The notes beneath the pieces are model-generated. The model did not search any database and was not told where the DNA came from. It worked only from the letters and a program-made list of their open reading frames with translations. From Carnegiea gigantea (lineage: Eukaryota > Streptophyta > Magnoliopsida > Caryophyllales > Cactaceae): 64,000 bases of DNA. Shown here one piece after another: positions 1 through 11,406 of this stretch; positions within the stretch are counted from its first letter, which is position 1; each line of letters opens with the position of its first letter. The DNA lies in assembly GCA_029747015.1 (NCBI GenBank), contig JAKOGI010000433.1, positions 278,001-342,000 of the forward strand, read 5' to 3'. The position numbers were made by a program, and so were the translations under genes.

Positions 1-761
1 TCTTGTTGATGCAATAGATTTCTTGACTAAGTTTGGCCTAAATTACTCATAATATTCACACCACAAGATAGATTAAAATGACCCAAATAGATTAAGCATA
101 TTGCACGATCCAGTTTCATTGTCTGGCTATCAAATCTGTAGACTAAAGAAAACTACTCACTCATGATTATTAAACAAACAAGAATTATTCTAACTGAGTT
201 TAAAGAGTAAGAAAAGAGAATTGGCTTGGCAATAATGGAGTTCTTGATAATTCTTCAATCGTCAAGCCTTCAAATTGCAAGTGATCTTCTTTCCAACCTC
301 CCTTTCGCTCCAAAAATGATAATAATACAAGACTTTTTGAGAGCCTTTTGGGAAAAGTTAGTTAGGTCTTCTGTTCTAGTAGTTGGGCACGCCTAGTTAT
401 TGCAACCAACGAACATTCTCAACCATAAACCAAGGAAAATGAATTGTTGCAGCTGTTGCAGGCCTGCCATGGATCATAGCCTCCACCAGGAACAGTCCAT
501 GGAGGCCTATGTCTCGGTTGATTCTGGTTCTTCTTCCCCACCATAGGCATAGTGGCTGGGGGCATCCTTGTTGAGTCAAACACTTGTCTTTTGAAGGTTA
601 ATGCTTGGTCAAAATGGTCTCAATACCTACAAAAAGCATCAAAGAATTATACCCAAGTCTAAAATGGGAATTTGGGGTGTAAATTATAAACATAAAGCTT
701 ATGAATTCCCTAAGAATGCAATAAATGACCCTAAAATAATGTAATCTATGGGCACTTATCA
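1..761 (-). repeat. Athila-type LTR, family 2, 5' part (cut by window edge)
   Basis: Read on the minus strand this begins at 761 with TGATAAGTGCCC, just after a purine-rich GGGAG tract, the usual start of an LTR next to its polypurine tract. It aligns by eye with the first part of the LTRs at 24214-25471 and 37779-39035, including the shared 'ctactcactcatg' block near 150. It carries a CCATGG-rich inverted-repeat patch near 467-505, like the other family-2 LTRs. The rest lies outside the window. Confidence 0.6.
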
Positions 762-1457
762 AACTCCCTAATGCATAAATTGTTGCTTGTCCCTAAGCAA
801 TTATGAAATCATAATTATGATGAAGAAACTCCTTGGGTAAACATTAATAGCATCATCAATAGCCAAATTAACCCAAGAGTCAGGCCAAAAGTGAGTTAAA
901 CCATTACAAATGGATAGGAGAATTAAGTTTTTGAAATATAAGTAGAGACTATCACATCAAATATTGAATCAACCACACCCAAATCAACTTAAACACTCAT
1001 ATTGGCACATGAAAGAGGTAGAGCTAGAGGAACCAGTAGATCCTTACTTTGGCAATGAAGCACTCATTACTCATGTGTTTTAAAGTGTAACTTGGATCTC
1101 TTAAATGTCATTCCAAATAATCAAATCTACCATAAGTTTGATAAGACTCTCAATCCACCATAACTAGAATACAAAATACACTAGGCAATCATGAGGGACT
1201 TGAATAAGGTTGTAACAGGGTTATTGGTAAAGGCTTGGATGGAACAAATATTTTGAGATTGTGGAGCAAAAATCCAAAGACTAAGAGTAAAATTATTACC
1301 TCCTAATTTTCTTCAAAACAATCTCCGTAAACCATAATATGTCAAAGATATAAACAAATACCCTTAATTGGTCTAAAATAGTGAGAAAGTGTTAAAATAA
1401 TCCAAATGCCAAAATCTTTAATTTCACTTCTTTTTTATTCTCTTTTTTTCTTTTTGA
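762..1457 (-). other. Family-2 retrotransposon 3' noncoding region
   Basis: This stretch is noncoding and collinear with 54433-54940 (same orientation), and in reverse with 9500-9940 plus 19396-19520. All share 'cactcatattggcacatg' and the 'aagcactcattactcatgtg' block. It lies directly upstream of the family-2 LTR start at 761, so it is the 3' end of the internal region. No reading frame is supported. Confidence 0.55.
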
Positions 1458-2114
1458 GTGTCTATAGGGTCACGGGTCTTATAATTTAGATTAAATATCG
1501 TTTCCATAGAGACCAATGCAATCTACTGAGTTTACCCATTTAAAATGCTCAGAAAATATATGTCGAGTTGGGAAATCTTCTAAAATTATTATATTACTAG
1601 ATGAAATGCTATTTATTGATTTAAGAATTCTATCAATTAAAAGCACATAGGGATTCATTTTACTAACAATGAATTAGATCTGATAAATGAAGTTTATGCT
1701 TACTCAAGTCTGGATGAATCAAATGATAACAATCATTTATAATTCAGTTCATACTTTCAAAATGAACTGAATTATTTAGACTAATCAAATTGCCGTTCTT
1801 TCAAAAGTTCATGAATCAGTTCAAATTAAGGATATAGGTTGTCAAATTTCCTCTTAACATGCAACTGTCTCTCAATAGTAACTATGTCAAGTCTAATCTT
1901 GATCCAATATCGGATTTCTCTTTCTAGTACTTCATCCATCTATTTGATAATTTGCGAGCAAGTTTGGCACAAATAACTCACAACATTCATAACACAAGAT
2001 AGATTAAAATGACCCAAAAATATTAAGCACATTATTGATAAAGGTAAAGGATCTAGTTTCATTACCTGCCTATCAAATTCGTAGACTAAAGAAACCTACT
2101 CACTCATGATTATG
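1458..2114 (-). repeat. Athila-type LTR, family 2, 3' part (truncated)
   Basis: This matches the terminal half of the LTR at 24214-24860: the 'cacgggt...taaatatcgttyccatagagacca' region is common to both. On the minus strand it should be followed by a primer site and gag. Instead it abuts the 3' noncoding block, so most of the internal region was deleted. It ends abruptly at 2114 against a Tekay-like LTR piece. Start and end are approximate. Confidence 0.5.
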
Positions 2115-2906
2115 TTCATTGCCTGTATCTTTAAGAGTCAACACCATTTTATCAAGTTATATTATCATTTGGTAAGTATACTAATGAATCAGTTTAATCA
2201 GAGATTTACCACATAATTAGTGACCCTGTTAGTGGTAGGGCGATGACCCTTCAATCAGTGATGCGTCGCGATGTTAGGCCAAGGTTCCCGATCGACCTGA
2301 CAGGTGTGCACCTATTAATGGATCGTCATATCTATCAAGGGGTTTACTTACAGATAATAATGAGCAATTTAGTTTTATGTTACCTACATTTCCGTTGCTA
2401 TTGCGAACTAAATGAATTGTAAAGGCGGGTACCCATCAACACTGTTTCTACGCTCATTTTACAATACACGAATGCATGTACTGAGTTTCAGCTCACATTT
2501 TTGAATTGTTTTTATGTTTTTCATTTTAGGTGATGAAGTATCACTTGTTTCTCCATTTGGCAAGCCCTTTTGGAAGTCATTAGATGCTCACAGTGCATTT
2601 AGCATAACATGAATATTGGGATCGACCTCAAGGTCAAGCTGGGTCTATATTTAACATACTTGTGTAGTGTGGAGTGCTAGTTAGCACATGGTATGATTAA
2701 GTCAATTGTGCTGAAGTTGAACTATTTTGGACTTTGGACTTAGAGTGTTTGAGTTTAATAGATATTGTGATTGTGAACATGAGTTGTAAGATTGAATGGT
2801 TTTAGTTAGCCTTGTCCTTATCAGGACGGCAGTAGCACCTTTCATCATTAAGTCTCCTATTGCGGTTATATATGAATCAAGTAATTAGAAATTTGGAGGC
2901 GTTACT
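2115..2906 (+). repeat. Tekay-like Ty3/gypsy LTR, 3' part (truncated)
   Basis: From 'gttcattgcctgtatcttt' onward this is collinear with the second half of the LTR at 39492-42181, through the 'caggtgtgcacctat' block and the 'cttgtccttatcaggacggc' block near the 3' end. It ends near 2906 where the family-4 gag sequence resumes. The 5' half is missing. The last ~60 bp have a partner at 61691-61749 in the right arm, so this insertion predates the palindrome. Confidence 0.6.
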
Positions 2907-3861
2907 TGAGTTATGATCGATCAGACTACCCTCGGGGTGGTCACTAATTGTGCTAAACTCTAGGGAGGTTGCAACTACAAAAGGAGATAAGGGATCGCCC
3001 GAAACCTCGAGGTCATCACAAGGCATATGATCATAATGATCATGCCCCAATGGAATCGGTGTCTCACCTCTAACATCAAAGTTATTGCAAGACTTAGCCT
3101 CAGGTGTAGGAGAGCCTAAACTAAGGTAAACATTGAGTAAACTCTGCAAATAAATTTTCCTATTAAAGGCAGCCAATGCCTTTAATCTATGTGTTCTACC
3201 AAGCAATGGACAAGTGTTAACATCATGGTCAAAGGAATAACAATAATTACATGAAATGGGATCACATGGAGTATAAGAGTGCTCATAAGACATACCACCA
3301 AACTGACCCTGATCTAAAGGCGTAGCATGCATCCTATAAGGGTTGGGAATAGGATGACTAAAAGCCTCTTTAGCATTTTCATACTCCACGTATCATGAGC
3401 CAAATATTCAAAGAAATCCCAAACTCCATCAGGAGTCTTAATGAATAAATATGTCAAACCTCCGAGGTACAGGGTCTCAACATGACCCCGATATTCATCA
3501 TTAAGATCCTCAAAGATCACTTGAAAAATTTCCCATTTCTCAAAACAATGATCAACACATTGAGAAGGAAATTCATTCAATCTACTTAAATATCACCAAA
3601 ATATTTCATGCTTAAACTAAGGGAAATAGAAAATTACCATTTGGTTTTTTTAAAAACAAAAAATTTTAAGTTTTTCAATTTTTAGGGATTTTTAAATTTT
3701 TTCCAATTCTTTTTCAATTTTTTACTTTTCCAAATTTTTTGGATTTCTCAAGATCTAAACTAAACTAAGTCACTATTAATAATGAAATAAACAAAGTAAA
3801 ACAAGATCTATGCAACTAATAAGCAAGTAGCTAAGGAAAAGAAAATGCGACCTAATCTTAT
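2907..3861 (-). pseudogene. Degenerate gag of family-4 Athila-type element
   Basis: Two overlapping frames on the minus strand (3580 to 3314, then 3389 to 2877) form a gag-like protein. The first ends in an FFEYLA motif, also seen in the family-3 gag. The second carries a CCHC zinc knuckle, CNYCYSFDHDVNTC, the RNA-binding motif of gag nucleocapsids. The frames are offset by one base near 3385. The same offset exists in the right-arm copy (61017-61720), so the break predates the duplication. The downstream end is cut by the Tekay-like LTR at 2906. No protease, RT or integrase follows. The region between the first ATG (3580) and the primer site (3878) is AT-rich leader with T-rich runs near 3640-3750. 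Confidence 0.65.
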
Positions 3862-3878
3862 GTTGGGCGCCAAAAACT
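3862..3878 (-). promoter_or_regulatory. Primer-binding site of family-4 element
   Basis: On the minus strand the sequence after the LTR end (CA at 3880-3879) is agtttttggcgcccaac. The TGGCGCC core matches the primer site of the young Athila element at 11236, which fits a tRNA-Asp-type primer. The right-arm copy at 60723 reads TGGTGCCC. Confidence 0.6.
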
Positions 3879-5392
3879 TGTACGAGGATTTCGACTGTAA
3901 ATTTAAAGCAACAAGCGTACGACTATCGTCGTAGTACTTGAGGGTTGTATCCCTAGGGACAATGATGAAATTAGGGACACAAACTATTAATCTAATTCAT
4001 TCTTAATCTACTAAAACTGAACATATTCATTACAAGAAAAGCTAATTTAGCTAATCATTAACAACTCATATTATTTCATAAGGCCAAACAAACTTTAAGA
4101 TGATAAAGCAAACTCAAATATAACTCATTACATTATCTAAACAAAAGATAAAATGAAATTAAACCAATAGATAAACTAGATTTTTAACAAGGTTGAGTAA
4201 ACAAATACTTACTAAATGAAATAGAGAAAAGGGAGCAAGAAGTCCGTTTTGCCAAGCCACAGAAACTGGGACATGGGCTTCCTTGCCAAAGTAAGCTCAC
4301 CCCACCTCACAATATTGACAATCAAGCATCCACATACCAACTTAAAACTCCACAACCTAGATCACGATGCATAACCTAGAGAACCAAAAAATAAGAGGAA
4401 GGGACAAAGGTCAAACTTAACAAAATCAAGACAAACACCAATTCGACCAAGATAATGCCAACGCATGGCACTCAAGCAAATAAAAAGAAGAAGCAGGATA
4501 GAACAGAACAATAGGAAAGTGGAAGGGATGTCAAACTCAGCCATCAAGTAACCCAGAACTAAGCAACAAATGAGCTTCCAAGCCCATTAAAAATGACGGA
4601 AACGCCATTATCAAAGCTTCAGACATAGCGAAAACAGAGGAAGGAAAAAACCGAAATTAACCGAAACCAAACCTAAAATGTGGCAATTACAACTAAAGAT
4701 TGTGATAAACTAACCAAATCAACAAATTAAGCTTTGAATATACGAAATTGCAATCTAAAAAACAAATCTAACATTCGAAATCGAATAGAAGAAAACAAAT
4801 CTGTGCCCTAAATTACTATACTGCAATAAAAAGTAATAAAAACCCTAAAAATTGAAACCTGAAAACTTAAACTAAAACCAAGATTCCCTACCTCCATGCG
4901 CTGCAGCCTCGATTTATACTCAAACCTCTTCAATCTTGGCCCTTCGATCATGCCTAATGTGGACGGTGTTGAAGATGATACACTGGCTGATGGAGAGATA
5001 GTGAAGTGGATGAAGATGATTGCAATGATGGTGGTGTCAATGGTAATGTTGCTGTGGTGCCAAATTGAGATAGAGAGAGAGAGAGAGATGAGTTAGAGAT
5101 GAAGAGGGATGTTAGGGTTCTTTGGTCTGATGAATCGAGAGAGAAGAGAGAGAAGGAGAAATGGGGGGTAAGCATGTAAGATGAGCATGGGGACTGGGTA
5201 GATTTTAATTTTATCTTTTTCTTTTCTTTCTTGCTCTCTTTCCATCATTTCTTTCACAATTTTTCCTGATTTTCAACACCTAAAAAATGAAAAATAAAAT
5301 TAAAATCTAAATATAATAATTATTTCCAGCATAAATTAGGTATAAAGACATCGTAAAAGTATCGTATTTTTGGCGTAAAGACTTAGTACTCA
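3879..5392 (-). repeat. LTR of family-4 Athila-type element (left copy)
   Basis: On the minus strand it runs from TGAGTACTAAG (5392) to ...CTCGTACA (3879) and is followed at once by a primer-binding site, which fixes the 3' end. The 5' end is inferred from the TG and from matching structure in the other families. The right-arm partner is 59216-60722 (1507 versus 1514 bp). Short open frames inside, for example at 4362-4547, are chance ORFs in LTR sequence. A (GA)n run lies near 5073-5090. Confidence 0.6.
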
Positions 5393-5495
5393 TAATAAGA
5401 TGTTGGAAGCCTAAATCACCCTACAAGCTATCTTTTCATCTATATCCCAAGTAAGCTCGAGCCTAATCCCAAGAGCATTGTAATTATATTATCTT

Positions 5496-6403
5496 AAGAG
5501 GTGGATTAGAGGGTACTGAGGGTGCATGGTTTGAGGATGATGGTGAAGAGAACAATGCAGCAAATGAGAGGAAAAGTGCTAAGCCTAAGACTCTAACTTT
5601 ACGAGAGAATTGCAAGGTAGTCATTCCCAAGCAGCTTTCTGCTAAGATTAAGGACCCAGGTAGTTTTTCAAGTCCTTGTATAATTGGACATGTTAGCATT
5701 GATAGGGCTTTATGTGACCTTGGCTCTAGTGTTAGTTTGATATCCTATTCTATTTTTCAGAGGCTTGCTTAAAACAATTGAAACCCATACCTATTTCACT
5801 CCAATTAGTGAATGGTTTCGCGAAGTACGCTTTAGGCATTTTAGAGGATGTTCCTATTAAAGTAGGTTATGTCTATGTGCTTAATGACTTTGTTGTTCTT
5901 AATATGGCCGAAGATGCCCATACCCAAATTATTCTTAGGAGGCCCTTATTGGCCACTTCGGGTTGCAAGATTGATGTGAAAGGGGGCTGTTGGCATTTGA
6001 TATGGGGTAGTGTCATGCTGAGTTTAGCTTGTTTAAAGACCAAAACTTTTCCCCCACTTTAATCGCTGGTGGTGAAGTTATTATTTCAGACAACAATGTG
6101 AAGTCTGATGAGCTATCTCCTAATGATTCTCCTATGTTTAACTATGTGTCTACTAAGGATCTTGGACTTGATTGTGCCAAGGTGGTTTTGGAAGCCCATT
6201 TGCCACCTTATATAGCCAAGGATGAGCCCTTTGATGTTAATGAAGATTTTTTGACCGATTGTTGTAGGTTTGCCGGAGTACTAATATCCTTGTCTCCTAT
6301 GGACGGAGTTGAGTATGATTTTGATTTAGGAGTGGAGTTTGGTAGTGGCCACTCTGATGGAGTCCACTCCAAGACTATTTTGTATATAAACTGCTCTAAT
6401 TAG
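5496..6403 (+). pseudogene. Degenerate retroviral-type aspartic protease, family 2
   Basis: The frame reads through ALCDLGSSVSLIS (near 5708-5745), the flap and tail 'PIPISLQL...GILEDVPIKVG' block, and an 'IILRRPLLAT' block. These match the protease of the young element at 13255-13620, which has ALCDLGASVSLMP and IILGRPFLAT. The D-L-G in place of D-S/T-G is shared with that copy. A one-base deletion near 5766 gives a stop (GCTTGCTTAA against GCTTGACTTAA in the right arm), so this break is private to the left arm. The C-terminal part (6029-6403) is a linker without a recognised domain. No RT follows; an inter-ORF noncoding region comes next. Confidence 0.65.
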
Positions 6404-7276
6404 CATTACTTGATGCTCAAGAAGGATCTCTATCCCGTTTACTTGAGATGGTATTTTCTTTTGTATGATTTCAACATTGAGATTCGAGACAAGGGTAAGT
6501 TGGGAACTGAGTTGCCCAGTCCCTCATCAGACACATTCATCGATCCCAAGCCAGAATAGAGGAGAAGGTTGAGCTCTCGACCCTAAAAGAGCGCTTCTTG
6601 GGAGACAACCTAAGTTATTTTATAACTTTTCTTTTTATTTCATTATATATAGTTGCATCCTTTTATTTATTGAAAAAGAAAGATAACCAAAAAAAAAAAA
6701 GAACACCCAAAAAAAAAGAGAGAGAGAGAAGTTACCACGGACCCTTAGTGGTGTCTACCACGGTCCGTGAAGCCCCTGCCTAGAAACCCAGAAAAATTCC
6801 TGAATAGAGCTAACCATAGAGGGCTACAGTTCGTGTCGGGCCTATTCTCCGTGCTTAAGGGTTTCCTTTACCCTTTAACCCGAATTTTGCACAAATCATC
6901 TTCAACCTTCGACTCTTTCTCTCTATAAACTCTCTCCTTCTCTCGCAAAAACCTTCATTAAGCACCCACCTTTCACCTTTCACATCTTCGCCATTTCACT
7001 CAAATTTGTTCCATTTTTCTCCATTTTCTTCTCCTCAACTCCAAGTCTCTCTCAATTCTTTTATTTCTACTCTTGTTTCTCTCACATTCTTCGCTATCCA
7101 TAACCCACATCTTCCATACCACAAATTTCTCTTCCCTTCTTCAAATTTTTCACTTTTCTTCCACAATTTCTTCCTCGTTATCTCTTATTTGCACACATTT
7201 CCTAATTTTCCTTCCTTTCATCCCATTCTTCGTAGTTAGGACTTCAACGAAACACACCCATCCACATTCCACATTC
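6404..7276 (+). other. Inter-ORF noncoding region, family 2
   Basis: This separates the protease from the env-position ORF. It contains a stem-loop at 6597-6614, A-rich runs near 6690-6715, and an inverted repeat CACGGACC (6736-6743) / GGTCCGTG (6762-6769). It continues as a pyrimidine-rich leader to 7276. The same layout occurs at 13878-14585 in the young element. Confidence 0.55.
6597..6614 (+). other. Conserved stem-loop after protease, family 2 left
   Basis: The sequence CTTGGG-agacaa-CCTAAG forms a 6-bp stem with one G-U pair and a 6-nt loop, preceded by 'gcgcttctt'. It is the counterpart of CTTGGG-aggcaa-CCCAAG at 13909-13926 and of 58006-58023 (minus). Confidence 0.5.
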
Positions 7277-8540
7277 ATGGCTCTAAAGAAGAGAACCAGG
7301 ACTCTTCAAGGAGCGGAGAGATCCAGTCGAGCTCCCCAACGGGTTTTGTAAAAATTCACTAATGCACGAAAATCAAGGTAATCTTCCTAACCCACTTGGT
7401 TTAACTATCTGATCATATTACTAGATACAATGCGTTAACTAATAAGCTCGTTATTGCTACTTCTTATTTGGGTGAGGATTTGTTGACTAGTTTAGGGTTG
7501 CTTGATGATATTCGGAGGTTGTTTGTTCATGAGGATATGAGTTCATTTTCAGAGACTTGAGACCATACATATCATGACTTTACCGTGGAAGTTTTAAGTA
7601 CTTTTCATGTTAAAGTCATGAGTAGTCCTTGATGTCAAGAAGGCTATATTTCATTTTATATAAATAGGGAATTCTATGAGTTGAATTTAAGTCTTTTAAC
7701 AGTATATTTGAGTTTCCATGTAGCTTCGATTTAGACCGATGTCATGTGCCTCGAGAGTTTAATCTTAATGCTTTTTGGTTTACAATCACTGGAAATTGCC
7801 AATATGATGCTAGTCATTCCAAAGGCTCCATTATTAGGAACGCCTGCATTAGAGTAGCCCAACGTGTTCTTACTTGTGGATTATTTACTTAGGAGGATAG
7901 TTTGAATGTTCCTCATTTGTCCAAGCTGTATTTCTCACATAGCATGTTGGAAGGAATACATATTGCCCTGGTTCTTTCCTTGCCAATCAATTTTTGAGTG
8001 CAGCAAATAGTTGTGCCAGGATGATACTGATTATGGGTCTTATCACCCCAATAGCTAGGTCAGTTGGTATTGTGTCCAACCTTAATGATGGAGTGTTTGG
8101 GTCTAAAAGGTTAGCATTAGCGGCTTTTGAGCAAATTAAGTTTTGTACAATGGAGGGTGGTCGTATGTGTTGTATTTACCTTGGAAAAAGACTCATGTCT
8201 CTTCCAAATGTTGACTGAACTACTCTTTTGAACCTGGACAATCTTTCACTTATGCCCGGTGATGAGAAGTTAGTCCATCCCGGACCCCCACCTCCTCCAC
8301 ACCCCATCTAGGTACCTCCAGTTCATTCCGACCTTCCTCTTCCCAGGACTACACCAATATACACGCTGCCCTCCGATCTATACAAATGGAGCAATATTCC
8401 TTACAAGCTTATGTCCAAACTGAGTATGCCGCCCTTCGTGACTTTGTTCAGGAGCAGCATAATGAGCTCCGTGGGATGATTGCTTTCCACAATCAATATT
8501 TCCAGGACTTTAGGGATTATCTTGATACTTGGCATGATTG
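7277..8540 (+). pseudogene. Degenerate env-position ORF, family 2
   Basis: It starts with ATG at 7277 (MALKKRTRT), placed like MGRKRIGEP of the intact ORF at 14586. The frame stops after 24 codons (TAA 7349) and continues only as broken pieces: a 73-codon piece at 7994-8218 and a proline-rich stretch near 8280-8330 that matches the proline-rich linker of the intact protein. The right-arm copy is 56120-57347. It resembles Athila ORF proteins by position and composition rather than by strong similarity. It is clearly non-functional. Confidence 0.5.
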
Positions 8541-9940
8541 ACATATATCTCAACCCCAGCTTCCTTCTTTTCCTCCTCCTCCTCCTTTTTAGTTCTACTT
8601 CTCCTTCCCTATTGATTAATGTCCTTGCATTGAGGAAAATACTTTGTCCAAGTATGGGGGAACTAAGCGTTCATTTGTGAATATGTGTACGATGTGAATG
8701 TGTGAATGGTTTGCATATTAGATTGTGCATTTAGGGTTAGTTAGAGCATTTTTAGTTGAGCATTTAGGTTTCATTCTGTTTTTAGGAACATTTATTTTTT
8801 TTACTTTTTGCATATTAGGTTTAGCATGAATATAAAAAACAAAAAATAATAAAAATTCAAAAAATACAAAAATCCTCTGGTGAAGTCTTTAGACTAGGTA
8901 GCTTTTTTTGGCTTAATTTTGACCTTTTAGTTATGCCTATTTGTGATAAAACATATCTGATTATGAGTTCTTGAAATGTGTTTCTTGATTTGACCATGAT
9001 GTTTAATGTGAGTTGATTACCCATGAAAATTTGCATGAGTAATTGGCATGTGAGATTCAATAAGCTAGTTGTGCGTCAATAGTTGTCTTGTGAAGCTTTA
9101 AACATGAATAGACTAATTCATCAATTTTAGTCTCTTATTCCTCTTCATGTTTGACTCTTTCTAGATTCTAAATTTCTAGACTTGCTTTGACTCTTGTTAA
9201 AGATAACAATTAGCATGCACATTTAGGTAACATGATTGAGGCATTCTTTGAATTAATGAGCAAACAAATAGCCACCCTTGTTAAGCATGATTTACCCATT
9301 GTCACCCCTTTGAGCCTTAACATTATTTATTGATGTGAACCTCTAATATAGCCTTTGGCCAAATACTTATCTACCTTGTTTAGCTAAGGCTATAAAGTTC
9401 CATTTCTTGATTTGGAGTGGTTTGTGGGTAGTGATATAGGATGTGGTTGCTCTGGATACAATTGGGTGGGTAACTATAAATTTGTTGAGAAGTGTTGAAA
9501 GGTACTTAATGTTCTTTGCCATGATCCTTCTCATAGAAAAGAAAAAAAACTGGCAAAAAACACTCTAAAAGAAAAAAAGAGAAGAAAAAAAGAAGTGAAA
9601 TAAAAGATTTTGGCATCTGGATCACTTCAACACTTTCTCTCGATTTTGAACCAACTAAGGGGATTTGTTCATATCTTTGACATATTAAGGTTTGAGGAGT
9701 TTGTTTTGAAGAAAATTGAGAGGCGATGATTTTACTCTTAGTCTTTGACTTTTAGCCTTCATAATCCCAAAATGTTTGTTCCCTTCTAAACCTTTACCAA
9801 TAGCCTAGTTATAACCTTATTCAAGTCCTCATGATTGCCTAGTGTGTTTTGCATTCTAGTGATGGTGAATTAAAGAGTCTTACTAAGCTTATGGTAGATT
9901 TGATTCCTTGGAATGACATTTGAGAGAACCAAGTTATACT
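8541..9940 (+). other. Family-2 3' noncoding region, left arm (interrupted)
   Basis: This is noncoding, with the 'ccaagtatgggggaact' motif near 8650, like the 'ggcataggggg' motif after the intact env-position ORF. It has A-rich runs near 9540-9600. It is collinear in reverse with 54560-56120. The young Athila element interrupts it at 9940, and it resumes at 19396. The target duplication ATACT is at 9936-9940. Confidence 0.6.
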
Positions 9941-10188
9941 TGATAAACCTATTTTTTACACACTTTTAGGCATGATTTTTACCTATTAACTCGGCAGTTT
10001 CTGGTATAATTTTGTGAGTTTAGAGGTCGATTATTCATTGTTTATCTCAAATCTGCCTAAAAGTCGTGTTTTTGTGTTTACAGGAGCCTGACTTGAATAA
10101 ATGAGGAAAACAAGCTAATGCCGCGCCAAATTGAAGCAAAAAGGATCAATATTGAGTTAAAATAAGAGGCACGGTCACTCCAGGCGAG

Positions 10189-10278
10189 GTGGCACGAGCG
10201 TGCCACTCAAAGAAGGGAAGAAGCTAAAGACAGAGAAGTGGCACGGGGCCCTCGTACAGAGTGGCACGACCGTGCCAC
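10189..10278 (+). other. GGCACG hairpin cluster in the 5' LTR
   Basis: Two perfect 8-bp hairpins with 2-nt loops are present: GTGGCACG-ag-CGTGCCAC at 10189-10206 and GTGGCACG-ac-CGTGCCAC at 10261-10278. Between them, from 10240, is a decayed third unit (GGCACGGGGCCCTCGTAC). The 3' LTR counterpart of that unit is a perfect 8-bp hairpin (18402-18420). The cluster lies upstream of the TATA-like box, so it would be in U3. Confidence 0.75.
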
Positions 10279-10460
10279 TTTAGTTGCCGCTGTTTTATCG
10301 CTGTTTTGGCATTGTAATTGGGGAGTTTTTTGGATTCTACCTTTTTCCTCTCTCTCGAAAAGGGGCGATTTGAGGGTTCCTAGGTCTAGTTTTATTGCAA
10401 TTTTAATTCGAAGCTTTGGATTGAATTTGGTTACGCTTTTGGTAGATTACTGCTGCAGAT

Positions 10461-10468
10461 TATATACA
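10461..10468 (+). promoter_or_regulatory. TATA-like box in 5' LTR
   Basis: TATATACA at 10461-10468 is the best TATA-like sequence I see in this LTR, followed by a pyrimidine-rich stretch. The same sequence is in the 3' LTR near 18624. The promoter role is inferred only from sequence and position. Confidence 0.25.
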
Positions 10469-11235
10469 GAGTGTATTCTTCTTCTTTTTCTTCTACGTCT
10501 TAATTCAAGTATTCGTATTCTTGGTATGTGTATGTTCTTGATTGAGATGTTGTTTAGAATCATGTTTAGCGGCTAAATTCCTTAATCTTGGATTGGGTGT
10601 AGCCCCTGTGATGTAAATTGGATTGTTAATTCTAGGTTTTTGTGAATTACGCCAGAGTATAATTGAATTCTCACTTAGCATGCCAGGTGTTCGATGAATT
10701 GCCTGAGAGGGTTTTATTCATGTTCTTAATTAGGGTTTAGGAGACTAACGAAAGTTAGGTCCTTTACTTAGAGTAGCTTTGTGAGCAATTGAATTACTTG
10801 ACACGAAAGTAGTTGGGGGTGCAATTGGGAATTGAAATTACATGATCTTGTGGTTTTGTTATTCTAGTTTCACGAAAGTAGACAACTAGGTTAGCTTGAT
10901 CAGTCTAATGACCTTCGAAAGTAGGCGTAGATGCTTTAAATCGGTAATAATTCCATTTCAATTATCTTGCAGGCAGATTCACACGACCTAGTTTATTTTC
11001 CAATGAACGTCACAGTGCGGTGAACCCCAATCCAGGATTCCCTTCTCATAATTGACTTAGACCAAATAGAGTTAGAATCAGCTAAACCAACTTCACTCGA
11101 CATTCGCCTAGATTAAGTGTTAGAAATCGATTCGGTGGTTGAAACTAAGTTCTCTGTGGACACGACCCGTACTTGCCTTTGCTAGCTACAACTGGCACCG
11201 TGCACTTGCGGTACATTTTTAACACAACAAGTTTT

Positions 11236-11253
11236 TGGCGCCGTTGCCGGGGA
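11236..11253 (+). promoter_or_regulatory. Primer-binding site (tRNA-Asp type)
   Basis: TGGCGCCGTTGCCGGGGA starts 6 nt after the LTR end. It is the form known from Athila elements and complementary to the 3' end of plant tRNA-Asp. It marks where minus-strand DNA synthesis would be primed. Confidence 0.75.
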
Positions 11254-11406
11254 ACTTGTTTGTTTTCAACATCGAAAGCGATTTTAAACGCTTGAGATTA
11301 GGCTTTTTCCTTTTTCTTTTCCTCTTTCCCTTTCCCCTTTTCCTCCTTCTAGCTTGTTTTTACTCTTGCTTGAGCCTGCTTACGCTTGGTATAGTTTTGG
11401 CTTTGT

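Larger units (their letters stand above)
9941..11229 (+). repeat. 5' LTR of family-1 Athila element
   Basis: It is 1289 bp, running TGATAAACC...AACACAACA. The end is fixed by the adjacent primer-binding site. It differs from the 3' LTR (18103-19390, 1288 bp) at about 12 sites by eye, such as one-base changes near 10030 and a one-base indel near 11018. Perfect hairpins lie at 10189-10206 and 10261-10278. A TATA-like TATATACA lies at 10461. Confidence 0.92.

Noticed and set aside
4362..4547. Hydrophobic small protein (MMAEFDIPSTF..., also at 60039-60239)
   Set aside because: It lies wholly inside the family-4 LTR in both arms and runs in the antisense-independent LTR body; best explained as a chance frame in a pyrimidine-rich LTR.
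10238..10576. 112-codon frame in the family-1 LTR (repeated at 18400-18738)
   Set aside because: Identical frames occur because the two LTRs are nearly identical; it crosses the hairpins and the TATA-like box and has no known domain.
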